Below are positions 49,096-61,200 of a stretch of DNA of 64,000 nucleotides, piece after piece. Source of the DNA: Hydnum rufescens UP504. Taxonomy: Eukaryota > Basidiomycota > Agaricomycetes > Cantharellales > Hydnaceae. The stretch lies in NCBI GenBank assembly GCA_014904985.1, contig MU129013.1, positions 1-64,000 on the forward strand. The letters run 5' to 3'. The position numbers were made by a program, and so were the translations under genes. How positions within the stretch are numbered: position 1 is the first letter of the stretch; each line of letters starts with the position of its first letter. The notes under the pieces are model-generated. The model made no database searches. It was given only the letters and a program-made list of their open reading frames with translations, and was not told where the DNA came from.

Positions 49096-49784
49096 ATCAA
49101 ATTGACATTTGCTTCCGCCTAAGGACTACCGTCAGGAGTATTATTCTTCATCGACTCTCTATCATATGGCGCCTACTTCCTCAAATGCTCTTGTCTCCTC
49201 TCTCCCTCCATTCCACTATGGGGGTTATTGTCATCCGTGCCATTATTGGCATTTCTCTTATTATTATTGCCTTGTGTCTATCAGGCCTCAGCCAGCGGGC
49301 TATGGCCTGGGTAGCCAACCAGTGGCAGCATCTGGCGCCCTTTCGTCAGCACCTGTCGTTCCCTCGCTCCCCACGTGAGTCCATGGATTGCCAATCCAGA
49401 CTCCCCCTCCTCCTCTCTTACCCCCAGTCCGACTGAATCCACATCACGCTGTCCCAATCCGTACTCATCCCATGTCATTACGGTCATTTGACACTTTGGA
49501 CACCTTTGGAGGTACCCAGGCGTACACTGCTGGAAGTACATGAACGTGAGGAAGGGATACATAGGAAGTTGGGCATAGCCATGTGCGAAGGTGTGCGCAC
49601 AGGATTCGTAACACGGGCTGCGTCAGGCTAGTGAGGCTATATCGTATGGGTGGCTTGGGCGTCGGGAGCTGGACTGATGGGCTTGTGAGCCAGCATTCTA
49701 GGGGAGGGATCTGGAAGGTTATGGAAGACGGCGGAAAGGCTCTGGAAGGTTTGGAGGGTGTGTGAGAAATAGTATTTATAGCGC
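49096..49784. other. Pro/Ser-rich open frames of unknown status
   Basis: The + strand holds short open frames rich in Pro, Ser and Tyr (for example PQPAGYGLGSQPVAASGALS near 49290-49350 and PPPPLLPPVRLNPHHAV near 49400-49450). They could be exons of a disordered protein fused to the inverted fragment. I do not recognise them, and no start or splice structure is secure. The segment ends where the second transposase copy begins (about 49785). Confidence 0.3.
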
Positions 49785-52771
49785 AATTGCACCATTTGCT
49801 TCAACATGCTGTTGTACTTCTTAGCAAGCCCGGTAATCGTTGGTTCACGACGGTGCATGGCATCTTCAATATGAGACCGAGTTTTCTGGTCTGTGATCAT
49901 TTCAATGATCAGGATTATAGTGGGCAGGGTTGCATAAATGTGAACGTACCGTTTGCTTGCTACGATAGGCACGTTCAAGGTTTGCGAGCTCGAACTTTCG
50001 CTCTCGAAGCTTAGTACAGAGATGTGCTTTCACGGCGCGCATGTTCATTTGTAATGCGAAAAAATGGCTGCTTTTTGATTTCGTTCAGCCTGGTTGCAGA
50101 AACTTTGTCATGAAGATTGATATGGTTTGTCGCGATGTCGATGTCTTTCTGGAGACGGGTGAGGACACGAGTTTTTGCCTCAATGCTCGTCAGTATGTCA
50201 AATCGAGCACTACTGACTGCGATGGAATCAGTCAAGACGTATTTCATAAGCTCGCTCTCGAGCGATGCAATCGCGACCTTCATGGCAGAGGCGGATTCTC
50301 GTAAAGCGACGATCTTCTCTATGGCTTTTATACCGCTATTTTTCAATTGCCCTATTCCAATGTTTGATTAGGGCAGGCATTAGATAAGTAGTTCGGAAGG
50401 GCATACGAGTAATAGGCTTGCTCTGATAGATGCGCTGCTCAGCGAACTGCTGATGAAGGAATGAGGAGGAGTGGCCGCAGGCCTCAAGCTTCGGCTGAGC
50501 ATCTACAAGACGCTTCGTTGTTTTGGTGATACGTCGTTGAAGCCACTCAGCCATACCCATCAATTGTATTCCGTGAATATGGGTGATCTGGAGATTCAAT
50601 ATGTACTGACGATGATGGAACTATGATATGTTGAACTATTAGTACATGATACCCTGAAATGGGAATGGAGAGCTTACCCCTGTGATGCGCAAAACGATAG
50701 TGACGAGCATGCTCCAAAACGTTCACAGCCTCTCCATCGAGAGTCCCAGATCCCGCCTTTCGTGGGTGGTACCATAATTGGCAGACCCACTGGTGTCCGT
50801 ATGCATGGAAAACAGAGATGCCGAAGAGGATTCGGGGGAGATACTCGGGCAAGAAATCCCACTTGATCAGACTTCGGTGCATTTGACATGCGATATCATA
50901 TAAGAACCCAAGTGTCCAATCTGAAGGGAGCTCAGGCCATGATGGCAGCAAGCAGTGCTAATGCAAAGAACTGCTTCTTGCCAGCGGTCCACATATTAGC
51001 CCAGAAAAGGACTATATCATGACGGCACAAAATCGCCATCATGCCGGTATCAGAGAAGTAGGCTGTCGAAGCCTTAACACGATCGCTGTCGGCAGCAATG
51101 AATGATTCGCTGCACAAGTCGGCGCATGAGTTGGGGATCGGCATTCCAGGTTCGCATTTGTCGTCGGTGTCCGGGGCACTAACGTCCAACTCTGCGGCCT
51201 TGCGCTTCGACCCGGCGTTAGAGGGCAATTTGTTCCGAATCGCATCGACATTGGCCTCCCACTCCTTCAGATTAGCTTCTGATATCTGGACAGTGTGTGG
51301 GCTGAATATCGGGGGATCCCTCATGCCCTCTTCCTTCTCGTGGCCTTTTCGACGATCCTTGTCATGATTCCGCTTCTGCTGGAAGTTGGCATCTATGCAG
51401 ACCACGGCATGTGGTCTGGAATGAGTGTCCATTAGTGCAAGTTCAAAATGTCTATCATAAATGTACCAACGTGTTCTCTTGAGGTACTGGGGGTCTCCCT
51501 CCAAAGCAAAGAGGGCAGCGAGAACGAAGGTATGCACTGGGGCGCTGACGAGCCTCGCCATTTTTCAATTGTGGGACGTGGCCATCCTCGCTTTGGCCAT
51601 TGAGGTAAGAGCGGTCAAAGAGCGGTGTAGATTCATCAAGCGTTGGAAGCTCCGCCTTGAAATGTTGGGCAGATAGTGTCACAGAGGCAGCAAGAGCTAG
51701 ATTCCGGGCGACCTCGACAGATTTGCTGACCTCAGCTTCAACAACCTGCATCAGCACCTGGTACTGTGCAAGCGCATTTCCGAAGCGTTGCCAAAGCGAA
51801 TCCTTTGTGATATAAACATTAGATACAGTAGGGGTGTAGTTGAATCCCAAACACTCACGGAAAAAGTGAAGATGTAGCCTCGAGTACTGAGGAATTCTGT
51901 GAGCGTTGCCGCCCAGGCCGTTTCATTAGGGGCCAAATTAACGAAGAGGCCTGCAGCGAACTCAAGCATATCAAGCTCAACAGCGAGCTTAGGAAAGACC
52001 GGAGCACATGGAAATAGTCCGTGTTCGATGAGTTGCCGAGGTGCTGGCAGACATTTGCAGACATACAGTACGATTGAGTCGACACCTGCAAGAATATGGA
52101 TAAGTATTCAGTTTCCATCAGCGGATCAAAAGACATACGTTTTAGGCGGACACATGTAACCTCAAGCCTGACGTTGGGCTCTCCACAGCTACACAGGTTC
52201 ATCTTGGGAGGACTTGGGACACAATCACGCCCAGAATTCGTGGCCACACGAAAGGCCATGTAAGGACGAATTAAATTCGGGAGAATGATAGTGTTCCATT
52301 TGTGAGCAGCACCGTATCGCCGGCGAGAGTGACGGGATTGTCGGTCTTTGATAAGGTGCCGGCTTTCTCGTGGGTGAAGGATAGGATGGGGATCTTGGGG
52401 CACACGGTAATCCATCGCATCAAATCCGTAGTCAAAGTTGAAAAAACTGTCGGTGTCGGGCTGAATGGAGGTGTCGACAGAAGATTGGGGACCTTGCGAG
52501 TGGGGAGCCCAGCCTGCTGATACATTGACTGACCATCAGCACCCCTTCCAAGGAAAACGACACTGTTGTGCTTCCTCCTATTCAAACTCCGTTCAGATGG
52601 TAGTTCATTGCCAGGGATAACTCGATATGGATCCTCTGAGCCTGTCAGTGGATGGAGGAGTGCCTCCTCGTTGCCCTTCCGCTGTTTGGACAACGACAGT
52701 TGATTTGCGGCTTCGAATTTCTTCCTATTGCGCCTCACCAATGCTTTTGCCTTTCGGCCAAGCGAAGACAT
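49785..52771 (-). pseudogene. KDZ-type transposase (second copy, lacks C terminus)
   Basis: Starts at MSSLGRKAKALVRR (52771), 80 bp after the GRF gene on the same strand. Following exons read YGAAHKWNTIILPNLIRPYM (about 52300), a CxC site LCSCGEP (about 52190), LFPCAPVF...LEFAAGLFVNLAPNETAW (about 51900-52020), HVPQLKNGE...YLRSRCPLCFGG (about 51500-51580), PHAVVCIDANFQQKR (about 51385), CEPGMPIPNSCADLCSESF (about 51110), STAYFSDTGMMAILCRHD (about 51030), LYDIACQMHRS (about 50890), FHAYGHQWVCQLWYHPRK (about 50770-50820), DGE. These match the conserved core of KDZ transposases, with acidic residues in the CxDANF, DTG and DGExCER motifs. After DGE one base is lost (about 50733): the expected GCERF continues in the next frame. 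The copy stops at about 49785, before the PPWL segment present at 46863-48166. Confidence 0.8.
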
Positions 52772-52850
52772 AAATGGAGCAAGAAAGGAAAGAGACCTTC
52801 GGGACTCTCCGAAAACTATTCTAGGACAGGTGATAACGAGTAGAAAATTC

Positions 52851-53431
52851 CTAAGCGTCTTCAAGTAGGGCAACAAGCTTAGCCCTCAGCTCATTGTACT
52901 TACCAGTGACCAGAGTAAGCTCATACTGTGCCCGTATGGCTGAGTCCTCAAATCTATCCCTTTCCATCTCCAATTCCTCAACCTGAAGACTTAGATCCAT
53001 TGCAGCAGGAGCGACCCTTGAGGTTGTTGTAGGAGTTCGGTTGTAGGAGTTCTTGGGGTTGTCGATGGTCCTTGTCCTGGTAAAAGATTATGTAAGAAGC
53101 GAGTGAACGAAAAAGCTGTATACATACGCTTAGGTGTCGAAGGCGCAGATAGCAGCGAGGAAGAAAATCCAATGGTAGTGTCTTGATTGACCCAGACTGA
53201 AAAAAGAGATACCATCAGTGAAAGTCTCAGAATATCCGCAGAGTAACATACCGAAAAATTTGCAAGCTGGGCGTGGAGTACCCCGATTCATACAGGCATA
53301 GTACTCCTCGTTGGGATTGTCATCTGACTTGGATACCCTCAGCTTGGCTGATCCTATCAGTCCATACTGTCCCATAACAATGAGTACAACATACCGAGGA
53401 AGGAACAATGACAGAGGGGGACGTGCGACAT
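52851..53431 (-). CDS. Small GRF zinc-finger protein with coiled-coil tail
   Basis: Exons on the minus strand: 53431-53395, 53353-53252, 53196-53128, 53076-52851, with consensus GT/AG introns. The start MSHVPLCHCSFLG has an in-frame stop upstream. Joined, it gives CHC, then SAKLRVSKSDDNPNEEYYAC, then CKFFVWVNQD, the four-cysteine pattern and Phe-Phe-x-Trp of a GRF zinc finger, a nucleic-acid-binding module. The last exon encodes a Thr/Pro-rich linker and a heptad-like helix (LQVEELEMERDRFEDSAIRA) ending at TAG 52851. However, it lies one base out of phase with exon 3: the in-phase reading stops at ...LLLQWI. So either a junction is mis-chosen or a base has been lost. Its position directly before the transposase on the same strand suggests a shared role in the element (inference). 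Confidence 0.65.
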
Positions 53432-54572
53432 GGTTTGGTTCCGGAAAGTCACTCAACGCCATGGAAACTAAATAAACAGACTCATATCAATAAGCGCTCA
53501 AAATTGCATACATATGTGATGAGTATACCAGACTGTACATTGGCAAGAGAAACACAATGTACAAATATAAAAGTAATTCTTAGGGGGAAAACAATGAGCA
53601 TTGTGACGTATTTAAACCCAATGCAGTTAAGCGTCAAAGGGCAGTGCGATATATCACTTTCATGAGGATTATTAGCCCTGTAACTCAGTGAATAATCTCA
53701 TCCCTTACTATTGAAAGTTTCTGCACAATAAAAACTGGGATATGACCCTTTGAAGGCAGTGCAATCACACGAGTACCATAAATTGAAATCTTATTGGACT
53801 CATAACTATTTTCAGGTTGGATGAGGTATAACAATGTAATATAGAGTGTTTTAGACCTAGTATATAAGAACATATTTTGAAAATACCAGAGAACTATGCC
53901 CCATAATTATGACTGTAGCCCCCCTATACTAAGATACACATACTGGCTCATCCGATTTTGGATCAGTATGGACCAATCGTCGTGAAATTTGGTTAATAAT
54001 AAATGTTCGTAATCTCATTTTTTTGATGCTTCTAGACCTCATGCATTGTGCTGCGTAGCGATGTGGGTACGCGGTGAACTCCGGACATTGCCCCAACTCA
54101 ATGTAACTGTTTGACTGACTTTTCATGTATATTGGTTCCTCTGATTTCACATTGGTATGAACCATCCTTGTGAAACTTGGTTAATAATCATAAACATTCA
54201 CAATCTTATTTTTTGATATTTCTAGGCCTCTTGTCCATTGCTGCTTCAGGATCGCACGGCGAACTCCGGAATTACGATGTTGTCACCCGCATCTATTTTT
54301 CTTGTGCCCTCTGTCAGACTCTTGGCTCCGATCTCTGTTACTTTCTATATCAAACCTCACTTCATGACCTCTCCAACTTCTGCTGTGGACACTTGGTTTA
54401 ATCTCAACAATGTCGTTTATCCAGCTGACCATGAGTGTACATCGCACTGTAGGCATGGTATGTGGGATAGCCCCATATTCCCATTCAACTCATCCTGGAT
54501 ACTAGTCAGACTAACCTCCATCCTCTATACTATCTAGCCGCCTTATTCACTCGGCCTAGCATATCACTTCCA
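53432..54572. other. Divergent intergenic region with old tandem repeats
   Basis: About 1.1 kb between the minus-strand GRF/transposase pair and the plus-strand 331-aa ORF; it must hold both promoters. It contains two diverged direct repeats of about 190 bp (about 53935-54095 and 54130-54265), sharing gaaactTGGTTAATAAT, tttttgatatttctagGCCTC and cGGCGAACTCCGG. No gene is seen; small open frames are not convincing. Confidence 0.5.
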
Positions 54573-55568
54573 ATGTCGCACCTGGAGTCAGGTCCGGATT
54601 CAAATCACAACACATCATCACTTCTCTTCACCGACATTCCCTACCCACTTGCTCGAATGTCCATACATCAGTGGTATACCCTCGTTGTTGGCCCAGTCTT
54701 ATGGGGTGCTGAGCAAGAACATTGGTTGGAAGAATTCGTGGTTTATGGCTGCCTTGGTGTACGACGAATTCAGGAAAAGAAGTACCGCAACTCTCGAACG
54801 TGGTCGATGTCCCTGGCCTTCAAATCTCAGCTACATCTCCATACTGTTCACGCCATGCTAATGTCACAGGCCAACATTCGAGGCCTGGCTCGGTTCCAAG
54901 TGAAGGATGCCTTCACACCGGAAATGGTGGCGTACATATGGCTTTTTGAACCCCGATATGTCGAGCAAGCTATAGCTTGGCACCGCTCACAGTGGGATCT
55001 CCAGGAGATGATGAAGCGCACACCGCTTGTCACTACAACCATTCGCCTCCCTCCCATGTGTCGGGAAAGGCCTGTCTCTCCTGTCATTGAACGCGCATGG
55101 TGGAAGGAACATGGCTCCAACCCTTCAATGTCTTTCAAGTATCGATTCTTAGAGAACCTCTCATTTCCTCCTTGTCTCTCTGGAAACAATCCATCCTTGC
55201 TGCCGCCACATGCCCACGATCGAATACGCCCAATGGACGTTGTCTCATTTGACAGAACTTGGCTATTTGATAGGCTGGCCCTGATACCTATATCCGACAT
55301 CCCCCCTGATCTACGCCATCTGGAGATGATAATGCGCAGCCACCTAGAACCTCCTCCCTGGTCTCAAGTGAAGGACTTCTCAGTCTATATGTGGCCGACA
55401 AATGGACCTTACGATGAGCTCATTCGGCGAATTGCAAAGTGGGTGATCGAGGATGGGGGTTCTTGTGTCAGTGTGGGAAGGTCTTCTATGCAACGAGCAG
55501 ACGAAACATTCAGCTATCGGAAGGATCACTGGTGCTTAGTACTAGAACTTCAATTAGACGCTCCTTGA
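54573..55568 (+). CDS. Uncharacterised 331-aa protein carried by the element
   Basis: A single uninterrupted frame from ATG 54573, the longest intronless frame in the window that is not an artefact. I do not recognise it. Features are many Trp and Arg residues (WYTLVVGPVLWGAEQEHWLE, YIWLFEPRYVEQAIAWH), a helix-rich first half and a second half with RPMDVVSFDRTWLFDRLAL and VYMWPTNGPYDELIRRIAK. There is no signal peptide, membrane span or known catalytic motif. The 3' 396 bp are repeated at 57730-58128, without the 5' part. Nearly all changes between the copies are synonymous or conservative. It could be a second transposition protein or a passenger. Confidence 0.6.
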   Translation: MSHLESGPDSNHNTSSLLFTDIPYPLARMSIHQWYTLVVGPVLWGAEQEHWLEEFVVYGCLGVRRIQEKKYRNSRTWSMSLAFKSQLHLHTVHAMLMSQANIRGLARFQVKDAFTPEMVAYIWLFEPRYVEQAIAWHRSQWDLQEMMKRTPLVTTTIRLPPMCRERPVSPVIERAWWKEHGSNPSMSFKYRFLENLSFPPCLSGNNPSLLPPHAHDRIRPMDVVSFDRTWLFDRLALIPISDIPPDLRHLEMIMRSHLEPPPWSQVKDFSVYMWPTNGPYDELIRRIAKWVIEDGGSCVSVGRSSMQRADETFSYRKDHWCLVLELQLDAP

Positions 55569-55736
55569 TATTTATGGAAGTAGTATTATGTAATACCGGA
55601 GCTCTCCAGATTTTTTGTGCGTGTCTCTCAGTCCTTATTAGAGCAGTCTTTCTGCATTAGGTGACGAACGGGTAACGATAGGTGTTGTTGGCGAGTTCTT
55701 GCTCACTGTGCACCTTCCACTCTACCGAGTCACTCA

Positions 55737-57729
55737 ATGCCTCTGAAAGGCACAAAATTACCCAGAGTGCCTGTTGATTCTGCCACACTCTCTAATTCCT
55801 CTCATGCAAAGACTGGACAACCTGCCGTACAGCATGGTGGAGCCGTCTCTTCTGCGGAGTCTTCTGTTGTATTAGATGGTCAAGATGGGTTTGGGGGGGC
55901 TGACAAGGGCTCAGAACCAGAAATCCGCACTAGTAAACACCAACGAAGGCCGACTGCAAAGGCTAGGCCATCTAACACTGTCATTGCCCAAGCCAAGCGG
56001 AAGACCTCAGCCAAAGTCCCCTCGCCTGTCGCTTTATCTTCGATATCTCAGCATTCCCCTACTCCTGTCCCTGACTCCAGATCCCTGACAGCCATTCGTT
56101 CACCTACTCTCTCTGCTACTATTCCCTTGGTCTCCTTTGATGCCTCGAACAAATCAGCCCTTGGAATACGTCCCTTGTCCGTGACCAAATGGCAGACCAA
56201 GAAAAAGGGACAACATCCTGCTGTCAACACACTGCCGGCAACAACAACAAATAAAGACAGGGTCAGTGGGGCCAATGAGGATGGTGATGATGGGAATCAA
56301 GTGGATCCCCCTGCTCATCTTGAAGCCTGGATCCTTGCAGCTGCCGCCTCCAGTTTTCTCCCCACACTTGCGTAGAACTTTGGCCCAGAAGCGCAAACAG
56401 GATCGCATTGATACATATGTGAGTGATGATTCGTTTTTGTTTATTTTCATTGTTGGATTGGAATTGACATTTGTTAAAAAGGCACATTCGTCTACCGAGG
56501 CGACTAGGCCTCAGACCAAGAAGAATCGGACCGATGGTGAAACCGAATTCTCGTTCTATTGATAATAGCGATGAACACGTGCATACGTCGCCCAGAAGTC
56601 CCCAGTTTGGTGCTTTATCGCTGCTGAAATCTACCATGCCACAAAATGACTCGACGTCTCATCCCCATTCCAGCTGTCCAATCCCACTTGGTCCTATGGC
56701 CATTGAAGAGGATACCAATGGCGAAGTCACTGTCAGCTTGACACGCCCTTCGAGGCCTCACATCTTGTTTGAACCCACAACCGACAGTGACACCGATGAT
56801 CGCAATGACGAACTCACCATTGGCTTGGATTCCACATATCATCCCCCTGTGAATCATCGCATCCCATTTGACCCTACGACTGATACCGATGATGGAATCG
56901 TCGGCTGCCGCCAAATACCGCGGGCTTGAGCCATGAATCCCAGCAAGACGAACCACCCTTTTCTATCGTCCATGTTCACTACGGCAACCAGCCACCAGCC
57001 ACCGTCGCGTCTGGGGGGGGCAAGGTTGTCTCAACGGCTAGAGCCCGTGGCAAGGGTCTTATGTCCTGTGATGGGGATTACGAAGATCCCGACTTCTGGC
57101 CCGGGAACCCCTCCATTAAATCTTCTTGACCGTTCTTGATCGGAACGATCTCGGAAGCCGTCACCGCATGGGCTAACTTGCTCAGAGACAAATTTTTGGA
57201 GGATCTCAGCACACTCGCAGACGAGAGCCGATATCCTCGTCTAGGGCTTCTGAAGGCCACCCAACTCAATCTCAGTGATCCTGCTGGGATTGAGAAGGAG
57301 AAGTGTCAGCAGTGAAAAAAATGCATTCAATGGGTGGTCCCGTGCGTACTCAAAACGAACATCCAAATCCTCTTCCAGGTGAAGATGGGCATCGTAAGTT
57401 TGCTTTTGGTTGATTTATTGTGCTATCCTAATGCATATGTATAAGGCAAGCAAGGTGACTATATAAAGGAGATTGTCACGCCTGCTTGGTATGCATTCAA
57501 GCACGAGCATGATTTGGCCGGTGACCTGGATGAGCAGCTTTCCAATCTGCGAGCGGAGATGGTCAAGACCGATCTTGAAGACATGAAGCAAGCCACCGAA
57601 GGAGCGGGACTAAGCCGTTTGATGGCTGCTGAACAGGATGGGATGTTGAAGCGAGTGAGTGAATTGTTCTTACTTCTCTTAGTTGCTTTGTTACTGAACT
57701 CGCCTTCAGGCACAGTGTATTGGGGAAGT
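55737..57729 (+). pseudogene. Disordered-protein gene, first copy (3'-truncated, frameshifted)
   Basis: Begins MPLKGTKLPRVPVDS, as does the second copy at 58282. It has Ser/Pro/Thr-rich sequence through KWQTKKKGQHPAV, then extra bases near 56323, 56547 and elsewhere that move the frame relative to the second copy. The duplication junction at 57729 cuts off the last exons after ...RLMAAEQDGMLKR. It keeps the G7 run near 55897 that leaves the first part open, which the second copy has lost. Not functional as a full gene. Confidence 0.7.
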
Positions 57730-58128
57730 AACAATCCATCCTTGCTGCCGCCACATGCCCACGATCGAATACGCCCAATGGACGTTGTCTCATTTGACAG
57801 AACTTGGCTATTTGATAGGCTGGCCCTGATACCTATATCCGACATCCCCCCTGATCTACGCCGTCTGGAGATGATAATGCGCAGCCACCTAGAACCTCCT
57901 CCCCGGTCTCAAGTGAAGGACTTCTCAGTCTATATGTGGCCGACAAATGGACCTTACGATGAGCTCATTCGGCGAATTGCAAAGTGGGTGATCGAGGATG
58001 GGGGTTCTCGTGTCAGTGTGGGAAGGTCTTCTACGCAACGAGCGGACGAAACATTCGGCTATCGGAAGGATCACTGGTGCTTAGTACTAGAACTTCAATT
58101 AGATGCTCCTCAATATTTATGGAAGTAG
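57730..58128 (+). pseudogene. 3' fragment of the 331-aa ORF
   Basis: Repeats codons about 205-331 of the ORF at 54573-55568 (NNPSLLPPHAHDRIRPMD to the end), here with the final codons ...LQLDAPQYLWK and a stop at 58126. Because the frame runs on from the preceding exon and intron sequence, a 204-codon chimeric open frame exists from 57514 to 58128. It is a product of the tandem duplication. Confidence 0.85.
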
Positions 58129-58281
58129 TATTATGTAATACTGGAGCTCTCCAGATTTTTTGCGCATGTCTCTCAGTCCTTATTAGAGCGGTCTTTCTGC
58201 ATTAGGTGACAAATGGGTAACAATAGGTGTTGTTGGCGAGTTCTTGCTCACTGTGCACCTTCCACTCTACCGAGTCACTCA

Positions 58282-61200
58282 ATGCCTCTGAAAGGCACAA
58301 AATTACCCAGAGTGCCTGTTGATTCTGCCACACTCTCTAATTCCTCTCATGCAAAGACTGGACAACCTGCCGTACAGCATGGTGGAGCCGTCTCTTCTGC
58401 GGAGTCTTCTGTCGTATTAGATGGTCAAGATGGGTTTGGGGGGCTGAAAAGGGCTCAGAACCAGAAATCCGCACTAGTAAACGCCAACGAAGGCCGACTG
58501 CAAAGGCTAGGCCATCTAACACTGTCATTGCCCAAGCCAAGCGGAAGACCTCAGCCAAAGTCCCCTCACCTGTCGCTTTATCTTCGATATCTCAGCGTTC
58601 CCCTACTCCTGTCCCCGACTCCAGATCCCTGACAGCCATTCGTTCACCTACTCTCTCTGCTACTATTCCCTTGGTCTCCTTCGATGCCTCGAACAAATTG
58701 GCCCTTGGAATACGTCCCTTGTCCATGACCAAATGGCAGACCAAGAAAAAGGGACAACATCCTGCTGTTGACACACCGCCAGCAACAACAACAAATAAAG
58801 ATGGGGTCGGTGGGGCCAATGAGGATGGTGATGATGGGAATCAAGTGGATCCCCCTGCTCATCTTGAGCCTGGATCCTTGCAGCTGCCGCCTCCAGTTTT
58901 CTCCCCACACTTGCATAGAACTTTGGCCCAGAAGCACAAACAGGATCGCATTGATACATATGTGAGTGATGATTCATTTTTGTTTATTTTCGTTGTTGGA
59001 TTGGAATTGACATTTGTTAAAAAGGCACATTCGTCTACCGAGGCGACTAGGCCTCAGACCAAGAAGAATCGGACCGATGGTGAAACCGATTCTCGTTCTA
59101 TTGATAATAGCGATGAACACGTGCATACGTCGCCCAGAAGTCCCCAGTTTGGTGCTTTATCGCTGCTGAAATCTACCATGCCACAAAATGACTCGACGTC
59201 TCATCCCCATTCCAGCTGTCCAATCCCACTTGGTCCTATGGCCATTGAAGAGGATACCAATGGTGAAGTCACTGTCGGCTTGACACACCCTTCGAGGCCT
59301 CGCATCTTGTTTGAACCCACAACTGACAGTGACACCGATGATTGCAATGACAAACTCACCATTGGCTTGGATTCCACATATCATCCCCCTGTGAATCATC
59401 GCATCCCATTTGACCCTACGACTGATACCGATGATGGAATCGTCGGCTGCCCACCAAATACCGCGGGCTTGAGCCATGAATCCCAGCAAGACGAACCACC
59501 CTTTTCTATCATCCATGTTCACTACGGCAACCAGCCACCAGCCACCGTCGCATCTGGGGGGGGCAAGGTTGTCTCAACGGCTAGAGCCCGTGGCAAGGGT
59601 CTTATGTCCTGTGATGGGGATTACGAAGATCCCGACTTCTGGCCCGGGAACCCCTCCATTAAATCTTCTTGACCGTTCTTGATCGGAACGATCTCGGAAG
59701 CCGTCACCGCACAGGCTAACTTGCTCAGAGACAAATTTTTGGAGGATCTCAGCACACTCGCAGACGAGAGCCGATATCCTTGTCTAGGGCTTCTGAAGGC
59801 CACCCAACTCAATCTCAGTGATCCTGCTGGGATTGAGAAGGAGAAGCATCAGCATGAAAAAAATGCATTCAATGGGTGGTCCCGTGCGTACTCAAAAGAA
59901 CATCCAAATCCTCTTCCAGGTGAAGATGGGCATCGTAAGTTTGCTTTTGGTTGATTTATTGTGCTATCCTAATGCATATGTATAAGGCAAGCAAGGTGAC
60001 TATATAAAGGAGATTGTCACGCCTGCTTGGTATGCGTTCAAGCACGAGCATGATTTGGCCGGTGACCTGGATGAGCAGCTTTCCAATCTGCGAGCGGAGA
60101 TGGTCAAGACCGATCTTGAAGACATGAAGCAAGCCACCGAAGGAGCGGGACTAAGCCGTTTGATGGCTGCTGAACAGGATGGGATGTTGAAGCGAGTGAG
60201 TGAATTGTTCTTACTTCTCTTAGTTGCTTTGTTACTGAACTCGCCTTCAGGCACAGTGTATTGGGGAAGTTGGAGTACACACGATCATCCTCATGGTAAC
60301 GGGTCGAGCACATGATGACAAATCCACCGCACGGAATGGCGTCTTCTACGGAACAGATGCATCGCAGCGATTTTGGAGCAGCATCAACAACCCGATCGGC
60401 CAACTCCTATGGCAATTCTATATCTTTGTCAATAATGATACGCTTCAACTTGAGAAGCCTGAGCTTGATCCCGATGTTGTACAGGCGAAAGTATGGAGCA
60501 CCGAACTCACCGATATATCGAAGGCCAAGGCATCGAGTGGGAAGCATTTGAGGAGGCTATTAGGTAAGTACAAGTATTTGGAGACTGAGAGAGCCGATGT
60601 GACCACATATTTGCAGAGCCGTTTGTTACTCTCGAAGAACGATTTCCTTGGCAAGGTTTTGCCGATCTTCTTTACGGTCATCAACTGGAAGTCATGAACT
60701 GGGGAGTGGCACCAGGATTTGTGGACTTAGATCGCAATGCATCTAATTCTGTGGGTGGCTGGCGTCTCTTGTGTTCCGAATTCCACAAAAAGCCTGCAGA
60801 CATCACTATCGCCGTCCGTCGATGGAGCGCAGGTACGTCAATGAACGTGGACTTACATTTAATGCTCTTACATAATATACACAATAGTGGATGCCAATAT
60901 GTCACTCAAGGACAAGGGTGTCGTTTCGATTATGAGTGATCATGATGAGTGTGTCCTTATGCGCGTCAGTTCATCTCAGCGATATCTGGAGGACCTCGAG
61001 GACTTGCAAAACCCTTCAGTGGCGACCACGAGGAAGACTAAATGCCCAATTCCGGGCAAGCCAGAGAATAAGAGCAAGAGGAAGCATGCGAAGGTGGCTG
61101 CTACTACCATTTCACACCTAGCATTGAGTCCTCGGTCACGACGTAGCTGATGCAGCTGTCAACCCTCCCATTCCAACTGATATTAATACTGTTGCTGTAC

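Larger units (their letters stand above)
55185..60270. repeat. 2.54-kb tandem direct duplication
   Basis: Unit 1 is 55185-57729 and unit 2 is 57730-60270, about 98% identical. Each starts aacaatccatccttgctgcc and ends gcacagtgtattggggaagt. The start lies inside the 331-aa ORF and the end inside the next gene, so the junction at 57729/57730 fuses the two. The units differ by point changes and several 1-base indels (G7/G6 near 55897 and 58440; an extra A near 56323 and near 56547 in unit 1). Confidence 0.9.
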
